Shown here: piece by piece, positions 1 to 5,293 of the stretch
Numbering within the stretch: the first letter of the stretch is position 1
Layout of the letters: each line of letters starts with the position of its first letter
Origin: an uncultured Pseudomonadota bacterium
GTDB taxonomy: Bacteria > Pseudomonadota > Gammaproteobacteria > Burkholderiales > Thiobacillaceae
Direction: 5' to 3'
DNA: 5,293 bases
NCBI GenBank assembly: GCA_903918705.1
Contig: CAIXFP010000098.1
Coordinates: 1-5,293, forward strand
The notes under the pieces: generated by a model
Seen by the model: the letters and a program-made list of their open reading frames with translations, nothing else
What the model was told of the DNA's origin: nothing
Databases searched by the model: none
Made by a program: the position numbers and the translations under genes

Positions 1-1
1 C

Positions 2-23
2 GGCCGTGCCTCGCGGCACGGCC
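2..23 (-). terminator. Perfect 9-bp stem-loop downstream of the beta-propeller lipoprotein gene
   Basis: Bases 2-10 (GGCCGTGCC) are the exact reverse complement of 15-23 (GGCACGGCC), with a four-base loop TCGC. The hairpin starts 23 bases past the TAA of the lipoprotein gene that ends at 47, a usual place for an intrinsic terminator. The U-tract, if there is one, would lie left of position 1 and cannot be seen, so this is a terminator by position and stem strength only. On the plus strand the stem is followed by AAAC rather than a T-run, so it does not look like a terminator for plus-strand transcription. Confidence 0.6.
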
Positions 24-46
24 AAACATCCCCTGATGGCGTCGAC

Positions 47-1660
47 TTATTGCTGCTGGACCGGGATGGTCTGGGAGGATTTCAGCACCACGTTGCCGAT
101 CTGGCGGTAGTTCAGCAAGTCCGTGTTGGGACTCTGAACGCCATAGCCCGAGAAGGTCAGCGCGAGGGTGTGGTCATCCACCCGGGTGGCGGACGGCGAG
201 TAGACCCGGCCGGCATACCAGGACTTGGTGGTGCCGACGATGGGTGGGTTGGCCGGGTGGGTCTCGCTCTTGCCGGTGCCGGCGTTGACGAAGGTCTTCG
301 TCTCGATGGAGGCGATGGGGTTGTCGATGCCGTTGATCACCTTCCAGTCCTTCAGGCTGTAGGGCGTGGTGTTCTCCGCGTAGCCGATGATGTGGAAGGC
401 GTCGGAGTCCGCATCCATGCAGTTGCCGCCGGCGTAGATCAGGCCGTAGTGACCGGCGCCCAGGTCGATCAGGGTGCCGTTGGGCGCCACGTAGCGCAGC
501 TTGGAGTAGTCGGTGGTGGTGGGGTCGTTGAGGCCGGTGACCGCGCCGCCGTCCACGAAGTTGACGCCATCCGTGGTGGCGGCGATGCGGATGGTGACCA
601 GGTCGTGGTTGGGCGACTTGGGCGCGTTGGTGCCGGTGGCGGGATAGGGCTGGGTCGAGCACTGCTGGGAGGGCGGCATCGTGGTCGGACCGGTGTTGTC
701 GCCCCCCTTGATCTTCGACACATAGAGGATGGTGGTGGGCGAGGTACCGCGCAGCACCGCCATGATGCCGTCCGGGTTGTACAGGCCGGTGGTGCGGGAC
801 GGCGTATAGGTAAAGTAATTGCCGCCACCGTCCTGGACCGACGCGCTGCTTTGCAGGCCGGTGAGCGGGCCCGAGGCGGCGGTGGACAGGGGGTAGGTGA
901 TCAGGCCCAGGTTGTCGATGGCCGACGTCAGCGCGGCCGGGTTGCTGATGCTGGTCCGGTAGTCCCGGTCCAGCATGTACATCCGGGTCACGCCGTTGAT
1001 GGTGATGTGGTTGGGATGGCCGTAGCCGGCATCGCCGTCCAGGATGCTGACCGTCGGCGCCTTGGTGCCGTCATCGCCCCACTGGTTGGTGTAGGTGGTG
1101 GCGGTGGCGGCTTTCACCGCCTTGGTGGCGGGGTCGTAGAGCGGGCAGGTGCCGGGCCAGCGCATGAAGGCCTGCTGCTTGAAGGTCCAGGTCTTGCCGC
1201 CGTCGACGGAAGTCGCCGCGACGATGGCTTCGTTCAGATCCTTGGGCCGGTAGTCGAACAGCCCTTGCAGGTTCTGGCCGTCGCCCCAGACGTGGGGAAA
1301 GTAGTAGGGCTGCATGTTCACCGGCGTGGCAACGGTGTTGCTGACCAGCTTGCCGCCGGCATCGCAATAGTTCCAGGACACGTTCACGCCGCTGCCGCTG
1401 GCCAGGTAAGGCGCATTGGCCTTGACGCTGGCGTTGCCGCCGGCGAGCTGGGTGAGGGTCCAGGGGCCGCCGGTGATCTGGGCCGGAACCGGGTCCGAGT
1501 TGTAGCTCCAGGCGACCGCGCCGGTCGGGCCGGCAACGGGAGGCGTGGTGGCGCTGGTGCTGCCGCCGGAGCCACAGCCACTCAGCAGGCTGGAAGCGGC
1601 CAGGGCCGCGAACAGGACCAGGGTTGCCTGGTAAAGCGGGGAGAAGGATTTGGAATGCAT
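47..1660 (-). CDS. Secreted lipoprotein with Asp-box (BNR) motif, probable beta-propeller
   Basis: A 537-residue protein read from the ATG at 1658-1660. It begins with a charged/polar N-terminus, a hydrophobic stretch (about residues 9-25) and the lipobox LLSGC. Lipidation would be at Cys29; Gly at +2 argues against retention in the inner membrane, so an outer-membrane or surface location is inferred. A Gly/Ser/Thr/Pro-rich tether follows. At about residues 151-158 the sequence SVDGGKTW is a clean Asp-box (S/T-x-D-x-G-x-T-W), a loop motif found in sialidases, BNR proteins and other beta-propellers. A weaker copy, TTDGVNF, lies at about 362-368. The remainder has many short hydrophobic strands with Gly/Asp turns and repeated Trp/Tyr-Gly, as expected for a propeller. 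Four cysteines after Cys29 could form two disulfides. I cannot assign an enzyme or substrate, and catalytic residues of GH33 or GH43 are not evident. An alternative start 12 bases upstream is less likely (see the ribosome binding site). It lies 80 bases downstream of the phosphoesterase lipoprotein gene and is probably co-transcribed with it. Confidence 0.85.
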   Translation of the reverse strand: MHSKSFSPLYQATLVLFAALAASSLLSGCGSGGSTSATTPPVAGPTGAVAWSYNSDPVPAQITGGPWTLTQLAGGNASVKANAPYLASGSGVNVSWNYCDAGGKLVSNTVATPVNMQPYYFPHVWGDGQNLQGLFDYRPKDLNEAIVAATSVDGGKTWTFKQQAFMRWPGTCPLYDPATKAVKAATATTYTNQWGDDGTKAPTVSILDGDAGYGHPNHITINGVTRMYMLDRDYRTSISNPAALTSAIDNLGLITYPLSTAASGPLTGLQSSASVQDGGGNYFTYTPSRTTGLYNPDGIMAVLRGTSPTTILYVSKIKGGDNTGPTTMPPSQQCSTQPYPATGTNAPKSPNHDLVTIRIAATTDGVNFVDGGAVTGLNDPTTTDYSKLRYVAPNGTLIDLGAGHYGLIYAGGNCMDADSDAFHIIGYAENTTPYSLKDWKVINGIDNPIASIETKTFVNAGTGKSETHPANPPIVGTTKSWYAGRVYSPSATRVDDHTLALTFSGYGVQSPNTDLLNYRQIGNVVLKSSQTIPVQQQ

Positions 1661-1666
1661 AGCTAA

Positions 1667-1670
1667 CTCC
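1667..1670 (-). promoter_or_regulatory. Ribosome binding site that decides the start of the beta-propeller lipoprotein gene
   Basis: On the minus strand GGAG (1670 to 1667) sits six bases before the ATG at 1660-1658. The longer in-frame start at 1672-1670 overlaps this GGAG and has no comparable purine-rich site of its own at the right distance. The shorter start also gives a normal lipoprotein signal peptide, so it is preferred. Confidence 0.7.
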
Positions 1671-1684
1671 ATGATTTCGTTTCA

Positions 1685-1708
1685 GCGCCCGCCCGCGATG
1701 GCGGGCGC
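1685..1708 (-). other. Strong intergenic stem-loop between the two lipoprotein genes
   Basis: Bases 1685-1693 (GCGCCCGCC) pair exactly with 1700-1708 (GGCGGGCGC), leaving a six-base loop CGCGAT. The element lies between the phosphoesterase stop (1741) and the GGAG of the next gene (1667-1670). In the direction of transcription no T-run follows (TGAAACGAAAT), so it is not a classic intrinsic terminator. It could stabilise the 3' end of the upstream message, act as a partial terminator, or be an mRNA processing site. If it is a strong block, the downstream gene would need its own promoter, and none is obvious in the remaining space. Confidence 0.6.
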
Positions 1709-1725
1709 CGGGGATTGCAGACCGG

Positions 1726-1746
1726 AAGGGCTCGACAGGCTCAGAA
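1726..1746. repeat. Probable dispersed intergenic repeat fragment overlapping a stop codon
   Basis: The minus strand reads GTTCTGAGCCTGTCGAGCCC. It closely resembles a short sequence with core CTGAGCCTGTCGAAG that I recall as dispersed in many copies between genes of high-GC beta- and gammaproteobacteria. The TGA of the phosphoesterase gene (1741-1743) lies inside it. Only one copy occurs in this window, so its repeat status rests on recall and not on a comparison within the sequence. Confidence 0.45.
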
Positions 1747-3510
1747 CAGGCCGGGCAGCACGGCGGTCCCTTCTTTCTGGACGGCCTGCAACTGGTTCGG
1801 GTCCAGGCCCAGGGCCTTGAGGATGGTGGGCGCCACCTGGGTGGTCTTGACCGTGCCGGCAACCGCGGTCATGCCCTTGAACGCGGGCGAGGACAGCAGC
1901 AGCGCGACGTGGGTGTCGTCGAGGGTGCCGCCGCCATGCTCGGCGATCTTCTTGGAGCTGCCCGAATAGATCACGCCGGCGTTGGGCTGGATGAAGAAGT
2001 TGGGCGCCCGCGCTGCGGCCAGGGCATCGCTGGAGGTAGGGTCGCCGAACAGTGCGGCCAGATTGGCCCCGCCGGTGATGTTGCTGCTGAAGACGGTGCC
2101 GCTGGGCAGGGTGTTGGCGAAGATGGCCGCGGCGTTGTTCTGCAACTGGGCGAGCACGCCGGCGATGTTGCCGGCGGTTTGGTTCTGCAACCAGACCAGG
2201 CCGGCGTCGTCGGCCATCATGTGGCCGGCGATGGCATAGGTTCCCCCGGAACTGCCGGCCACGGCATTGGTGAAGGTGGTCGCGTCCACGCCCGCGTCCT
2301 GGGCGTTGATGAAGCCGATCGGGTCGGTCACCGTGGCATTGCCGCTGCCGCCCGCTTCCATGGCCAGCGTCGTCTTGTCGATGGGGGACTGGCCGTGCTT
2401 GGCGGTGATGATGATCAGGGTGGAGTCGTACAGGCCCCTGGCTTTCAGTTCGGCGACCATTTTGCCCAGGGACTGGTCGGTATGGCTCAGCGCCGTGTTG
2501 AGGTTCTGGCCGGGGGAGCCGGAGGCATCGAGATAACCGCCGACGGTCAGCTTCTGGCCGACGCTGACGGCCTGGAAGTTCATGCCGAAGAGGGTCGGCA
2601 CGCCGGTGCCGGGAGAGCCGTCCGATTTCTTGCCGTCGATCTGATTGACGATGGCCTGGACCTTGACGTCGTCATAGGCCAGGACTGCGGGTATGCAGGT
2701 GGTGTAGTCGGTCACCTTGCTGGTCGCCAGGGAATTTCCGCCCGCCCCGTTGCCGGTACATAGTGCCTTGGTGGCCGCCAGGTTCACGCCCATGACGGTG
2801 CCGCCGTTGCTGATGGTGGAGTTGATCTCCGGCGTGAAAAGGTCGGTGACGCCTGTGCCCGAAGGACCGTTCACCAGGTCATAGGTCGGATGCTTGTCGG
2901 ACCAGGCCGTCAGCCCGCCGCTGGCCTTGATGACCTCGAACACCGTGTTCACTTTCAGGAAACTGTGCGGATAGACGGGGGTGCAGGTGCCGTCGCCGTT
3001 CTTCTGCAGCGGCAGGTTGGCCGGGTTGATGCCGCCGCTGAACAGCTTGGTCATGTCGTAATCGACACTCTCGTCATAGAGAACCTGGGTGCCGGGATTG
3101 CCCGTGCTGCTGGTGCAGTTGCTGCCCGGCGCATACAGGGTGCGGTCGTAGCTGTCGTCGTAGTAGACGCCGGTGCTCTTGGGCGTGCCGCCGGTCACCA
3201 GGGAAAGCAGGCCGGGGAAGGAATCGGAAGGCGTGGTGGTGCGCGCGTCGCTATAGGTCATGGACGTCGCGCTGAGTTGAGACAGGGTCGACTGGGGGTT
3301 GTTGCCGATCCAGTTGGCCAGATCGACCTGATGCAGGCCATCGATGCTGATGAGCAGGACGTGCTTGATGTTCTGGCTTTGAATGGCCGTCGACGGAACC
3401 GACGCGGAGCTGGACGATCCTCCGTTGCCGCACCCGGCCAGACCGAGTAGACCGACCATGGCCAGGGAGGCGGCAACACCGCTGAGCTTGAATTTAGTGA
3501 GGGCAGACAT
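1741..3510 (-). CDS. Lipoprotein of the type I phosphodiesterase / alkaline phosphatase superfamily
   Basis: A 589-residue protein from the ATG at 3508-3510. Signal peptide with lipobox GLAGC (lipidated Cys27, Gly at +2), then a Gly/Ser tether. The catalytic domain begins with HVLLISIDGL (about 50-59), whose Asp57 is the first metal ligand of the superfamily. TPSDSFPGLLSLVTGG (about 93-108) is the nucleophile loop, with Ser97 preceding FPG as the likely nucleophile in place of the usual Thr. HTDQSLGKMV, a following Leu-rich helix and LIIITAKHGQSPID (about 365-378) form the second half of the fold; AKHG replaces the usual SDHG. His430 (AIAGHMM) and EHGGGTLDDTHVALL (about 524-538) supply further histidines and acidic residues. 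The family hydrolyses phosphomono- or diesters outside the cytoplasm; the substrate here is unknown. Four cysteines follow Cys27 (positions 132, 176, 251, 272). The length is typical for a full domain and there are no internal stops. An extended reading to a TTG at 3573 would bury the signal peptide and is rejected. The gene is first in a probable two-gene unit with the beta-propeller lipoprotein. Confidence 0.9.
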   Translation of the reverse strand: MSALTKFKLSGVAASLAMVGLLGLAGCGNGGSSSSASVPSTAIQSQNIKHVLLISIDGLHQVDLANWIGNNPQSTLSQLSATSMTYSDARTTTPSDSFPGLLSLVTGGTPKSTGVYYDDSYDRTLYAPGSNCTSSTGNPGTQVLYDESVDYDMTKLFSGGINPANLPLQKNGDGTCTPVYPHSFLKVNTVFEVIKASGGLTAWSDKHPTYDLVNGPSGTGVTDLFTPEINSTISNGGTVMGVNLAATKALCTGNGAGGNSLATSKVTDYTTCIPAVLAYDDVKVQAIVNQIDGKKSDGSPGTGVPTLFGMNFQAVSVGQKLTVGGYLDASGSPGQNLNTALSHTDQSLGKMVAELKARGLYDSTLIIITAKHGQSPIDKTTLAMEAGGSGNATVTDPIGFINAQDAGVDATTFTNAVAGSSGGTYAIAGHMMADDAGLVWLQNQTAGNIAGVLAQLQNNAAAIFANTLPSGTVFSSNITGGANLAALFGDPTSSDALAAARAPNFFIQPNAGVIYSGSSKKIAEHGGGTLDDTHVALLLSSPAFKGMTAVAGTVKTTQVAPTILKALGLDPNQLQAVQKEGTAVLPGLF

Positions 3511-3516
3511 GCAGTT

Positions 3517-3522
3517 TCCTTT
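3517..3522 (-). promoter_or_regulatory. Ribosome binding site of the phosphoesterase lipoprotein gene
   Basis: The minus strand reads AAAGGA (3522 to 3517), six bases before the ATG at 3510. This good Shine-Dalgarno match, together with the signal peptide starting at once after this ATG, fixes the start against the longer in-frame TTG reading at 3573. Confidence 0.75.
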
Positions 3523-3653
3523 CGCTTCTTGGGTAAGTTTCGGCTGTAGCAACCAGCCAGCGAAGTTAGCCAAGGCAGAAGTCAGGCCCGTGACGCAATG
3601 TTGAATCTTGTGTTGTGGGAATGTGTCAGCGCGCGGCGGAGGAGCCGCTCGAC

Positions 3654-3669
3654 GTCCTCATGCGAGGAC
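3654..3669. repeat. Short perfect palindrome GTCCTC-ATGC-GAGGAC
   Basis: Bases 3654-3659 and 3664-3669 are exact reverse complements around the four-base loop ATGC. It could be an RNA hairpin in the leader upstream of the phosphoesterase gene or an operator-like site. With a six-bp stem and no second copy in the window, its role cannot be decided. Confidence 0.35.
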
Positions 3670-3709
3670 CAGCGGCGTTCGCCCATCTCGACGCCACATT
3701 TCCGCCGGG

Positions 3710-3727
3710 TTCCGGCTTGCGCCGGAA
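3710..3727. repeat. Hairpin repeat TTCCGGC-TTGC-GCCGGAA after the DUF389 remnant
   Basis: Bases 3710-3716 pair exactly with 3721-3727 around TTGC. The flanks (CGGG before, TGAGG after) make it resemble the dispersed CATTCCGGC...GCCGGAA hairpins recalled from many high-GC proteobacteria. It starts 18 bases past the TGA of the DUF389 remnant (3745-3747), so it may have served as that gene's 3' hairpin. No T-run follows on the minus strand, so an ordinary intrinsic terminator is not indicated. Confidence 0.5.
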
Positions 3728-3744
3728 TGAGGAAAGGCAGTCGT

Positions 3745-4496
3745 TCAGCGGGGTTGTGTACTTCCCGTTGCCACCATCAGGCTGATGGCGTCCGTTTTCA
3801 GGCGGGCGCGCAGCCACTGTTCGATCCTGGCGCGATCCGCCTTGCGCAGCGGTTTTGCGACGCGGAGGCTCGGCATCACGGTATTGCGACCCGTCCAGTC
3901 GCCATGCCAGTCGGGCGCCTCCGCCAACAACACTTCCCGGATCTGCGGGTACAAGGCCTGGAGTTCCGCCGGGATGTCATGGAAACGCTGCTGTTCGCCT
4001 TGCAGCGCGCCGATTTCGCCGCGCAGTCGCTCGATGCTCTTGTCCCGCTGCGCCAGCGCCGCCTGGCTGTCCTTGTAGAGGTCGCCCAGCAGGCTGTTCT
4101 TCAGGTTGGCCACATCGATATGCTGTCCCACGGTCTGATAAACCATCAACTCGGTGTCCGCCAGGCCGGCGCCGGGCAATCGGGCGATGATCCCGGCCAG
4201 TTTGCCCTGGGGCACGACTTCACCCACCAGAGAGACTTCGATCCGCCCGGCCTTGGGGTCGATGCGGGTGGACACCACATGGGACTGCTGCTGCTCGAGT
4301 TCGCTCTGCACGAACTGGGTCGCCCTGGCCTTGAATATCTCCTCCGCCACCAGTTGGTAAGCCAGATAGAGGCTGGGCACCACGGTGAGCAGCTCGGTCA
4401 CGCCGAGATAGCGGCGAGGAAGTAGTGCGCATTGCCGGCCGGGATGCCGAAACCCGCGGTGCACAGCGGCGGCATCAGGGCGGTGGCGATCAGCGC
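3745..4496 (-). pseudogene. DUF389-family membrane protein, 5'-truncated and frameshifted remnant
   Basis: Two pieces in different frames match one family. The first (about 4496 to 4405) reads ALIATALMPPLCTAGFG followed by a GN.HYFLAA segment; the MPPLCTAG signature is typical of the DUF389 (TIGR00341-like) hydrophobic domain. That frame ends at TGA 4398-4400. The second piece starts near 4416 in another frame with RYLGVTELLTVVPSLYLAY, a membrane segment (about 4398-4345). It continues through a beta-rich section, a Gln/Glu/Arg-rich probable coiled coil (about 4089-3982), and a C-terminal section ending at TGA 3745-3747. Family members normally have further membrane helices between these two pieces, so tens of residues appear to be deleted and the frame is lost. 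The whole N-terminal half is missing because an antiporter gene is joined directly upstream. The C-terminal piece alone is open from a GTG at 4464, but that start lies in the wrong frame for the first piece and is unlikely to be used. Function of the intact family is poorly known. Confidence 0.8.
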
Positions 4497-4500
4497 CTCG
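4485..4500. other. In-frame junction between antiporter and DUF389 remnants
   Basis: Read on the minus strand, ..QQDFSAVW belongs to the CPA1 antiporter and ATALMPPLCTAG to DUF389. The residues between them, GEALIA (4502 to 4485), could belong to either family, so the exact breakpoint is uncertain by a few codons. The frame is kept across the junction (both sides are in frame with the stop at 4398-4400). Joining at a short stretch of shared sequence (an ALIA-like segment) during a deletion is the simplest explanation. Confidence 0.65.
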
Positions 4501-5293
4501 CCCCAGACCGCGGAGAAATCCTGCTGCGCTTCCTGCAGGCCGATGAGGAGAAAGATCAACGAATTGGCGACGAAGGCGACGTATTCCCAGAACGCTTCCG
4601 TGGCCTCCCGCCCTTACTCCGACATGGCGCCGAGGTGCCCGCGGTTGCCGACCACCAGGCCGGCGGCCAGCGTGGCCAGCACCCCCGAGCAGTGGCTATG
4701 TTCCGCCAGCAGGAAGGAGCCTTAGGCGCACACGGTGGTGAGCGTGATTTCCACCAAATGGTCCGTCGTCCGGCCGGCCAGATAGAGCAGCGCCATGGCC
4801 AGGCCACCGCCGCAGGCGATGCCGCCGCCGACAATCCAGAGCAGGTCGCCGGCCAGCCCCAGGGGCGTCGGGGAGGCGCCTTGCGAAATCGCCACCAGCA
4901 GGCCGAACAGCACGGCGGCGGTGCCGTCGTTGAACCGGCTCTCGGCCTCCACCAGCAAACGCAGGCAGCCGGTGACGCGGGTTTCCTTGAAGGTGGCGAT
5001 CACCGAAACCGGGTCGGTGGCGGCGATGAGCACAGCGAAGATGCCGGCGGCGAGCAGCGGCCAACCGGCCAGCGCCCACATCACCCAGGCGGTGACGAAG
5101 GCGGCGAGCATGAGGCCCAGGCTCGCCATGAGGAGAACCACCGGCATCTCCTTGCGCAGGGCCGGCCACGGGAGGAACAGCGCGGCCTCGAAGATCAGCG
5201 GCGGGAGCAGCGCGGAAAAGAGCAGTTCCTTGGTCAGCGTCACCGTCTGCACGAACGGCACGATACTGAGTGCCACGCCGGTGACGACGAGGC
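4497..5293 (-). pseudogene. CPA1-family Na+/H+ antiporter, fragment with two nonsense codons
   Basis: The reading frame is open to the right edge (LVVTG precedes VALSIVPFVQ), so the gene starts beyond 5293. Recognisable CPA1 segments in order are LLPPLIFEAALFLPW, the ion-site helix AATDPVSVIATFKE (Asp codon 5013-5015), VEAESRFNDGTAAVLF (the usual E-G-E-S-x-F-N-D-G; the FND Asp codon is 4926-4928), several further membrane helices, GVLATLAAGLVVGN, and AFWEYVAFVANSLIFLLIG. The frame is broken by TAA at 4722-4724, in TTVCA*GSFLLAEH, where relatives have Tyr. It is broken again by TAA at 4614-4616, in GAMSE*GREATEAFWEY. No frameshift lies between the stops, and family similarity resumes at once after each. 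The C-terminal membrane helices and any cytoplasmic tail are replaced by DUF389 sequence near 4500. An intact relative would exchange Na+ (or K+) for H+ across the inner membrane. The product here would be cut within the transport domain, so it is almost certainly inactive. Sequencing error could account for one stop but would not explain the chimera. Confidence 0.88.

Larger units (their letters stand above)
3523..3744. other. Intergenic spacer, presumed leader and promoter region of the lipoprotein unit
   Basis: About 220 bases between the end of the DUF389 remnant and the ribosome binding site of the phosphoesterase gene. It must hold the promoter of the two lipoprotein genes unless they are read through from the degraded genes upstream. 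On the minus strand I found only a weak candidate (CTGACA at 3629-3624 with no good -10 at standard spacing), so no promoter is annotated. The spacer holds two perfect short palindromes, described separately. I could support no gene in it on either strand. Confidence 0.5.

Noticed and set aside
50..1666. Long plus-strand open frame of about 538 codons opposite the beta-propeller lipoprotein gene
   Set aside because: It is very rich in Gly, Val, Arg and His with no domain signal, as expected from the reverse strand of a high-GC gene. The minus-strand frame has a signal peptide, a ribosome binding site and an Asp-box.
1909..2763. Plus-strand open frame of 284 codons opposite the phosphoesterase gene
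   Set aside because: Low-complexity Gly/Val/Asp composition mirrors the opposite strand, and the minus-strand product has clear superfamily motifs.
3511..3573. Longer start (TTG at 3573) for the phosphoesterase gene
   Set aside because: It would put 21 extra residues before a normal lipoprotein signal peptide and lies upstream of the good AAAGGA site serving the ATG at 3510.
3601..3629. Possible sigma-70 promoter on the minus strand with -35 CTGACA at 3629-3624
   Set aside because: No hexamer at 16-18 bases spacing resembles TATAAT, so the match is too weak to annotate.
3626..3817. Short minus-strand open frame of 63 codons across the spacer and the end of the DUF389 remnant
   Set aside because: It runs through both hairpins, has no motif, and overlaps the recognised DUF389 C-terminus in another frame.
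3598..4425. Plus-strand open frame of 275 codons across the spacer and the DUF389 remnant
   Set aside because: No recognisable motif. It is antisense to sequence that matches the DUF389 C-terminal part, and it starts inside the hairpin-bearing spacer.
4614..4724. Stop-codon reassignment or programmed readthrough of TAA in the antiporter gene
   Set aside because: The intact lipoprotein gene in the same window ends at TAA, and the antiporter is also truncated by a gene fusion. Ordinary decay explains both stops.

Overview
The window is high-GC bacterial DNA with every credible gene on the minus strand. The lipoprotein signals, the CPA1-type antiporter, the DUF389 remnant and the short dispersed hairpin repeats all suggest a proteobacterium, most likely a betaproteobacterium. 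That placement is inferred from general character, since no rRNA or housekeeping gene is present.

Reading in the direction of transcription, from the right end to the left, the window has two parts. The right part (about 5293 to 3745) is a stretch of genetic wreckage. The middle of a CPA1-family Na+/H+ antiporter enters from beyond the window. It carries two in-frame TAA codons (4722-4724 and 4614-4616). Near 4485-4500 it runs, in the same frame, into the middle of an unrelated membrane protein of the DUF389 family. The DUF389 part then changes frame near 4405-4420, apparently through an internal deletion, and continues undisturbed to a TGA at 3745-3747. A hairpin repeat (3710-3727) and a second small palindrome follow in the spacer.

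The left part (3510 to 47) holds two intact genes with good ribosome binding sites. The first encodes a 589-residue lipoprotein of the type I phosphodiesterase / alkaline phosphatase superfamily. The second encodes a 537-residue lipoprotein with an Asp-box (BNR) motif, probably a beta-propeller. They are 80 bases apart with a strong stem-loop between them, and a perfect 9-bp hairpin follows the second gene. Both proteins carry a lipobox with Gly at +2, a Gly/Ser-rich tether and four further cysteines. They therefore look like two tethered envelope proteins made from one transcription unit. The joint function is not evident; hydrolysis of an extracellular phosphoester is the safest statement, and it rests on the first gene only.

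The most notable points are the altered metal-ligand motifs of the phosphoesterase, the in-frame antiporter-DUF389 chimera, and the dispersed-repeat-like sequence overlapping the phosphoesterase stop codon. I saw no CRISPR array, tRNA, rRNA, transposase or phage gene.
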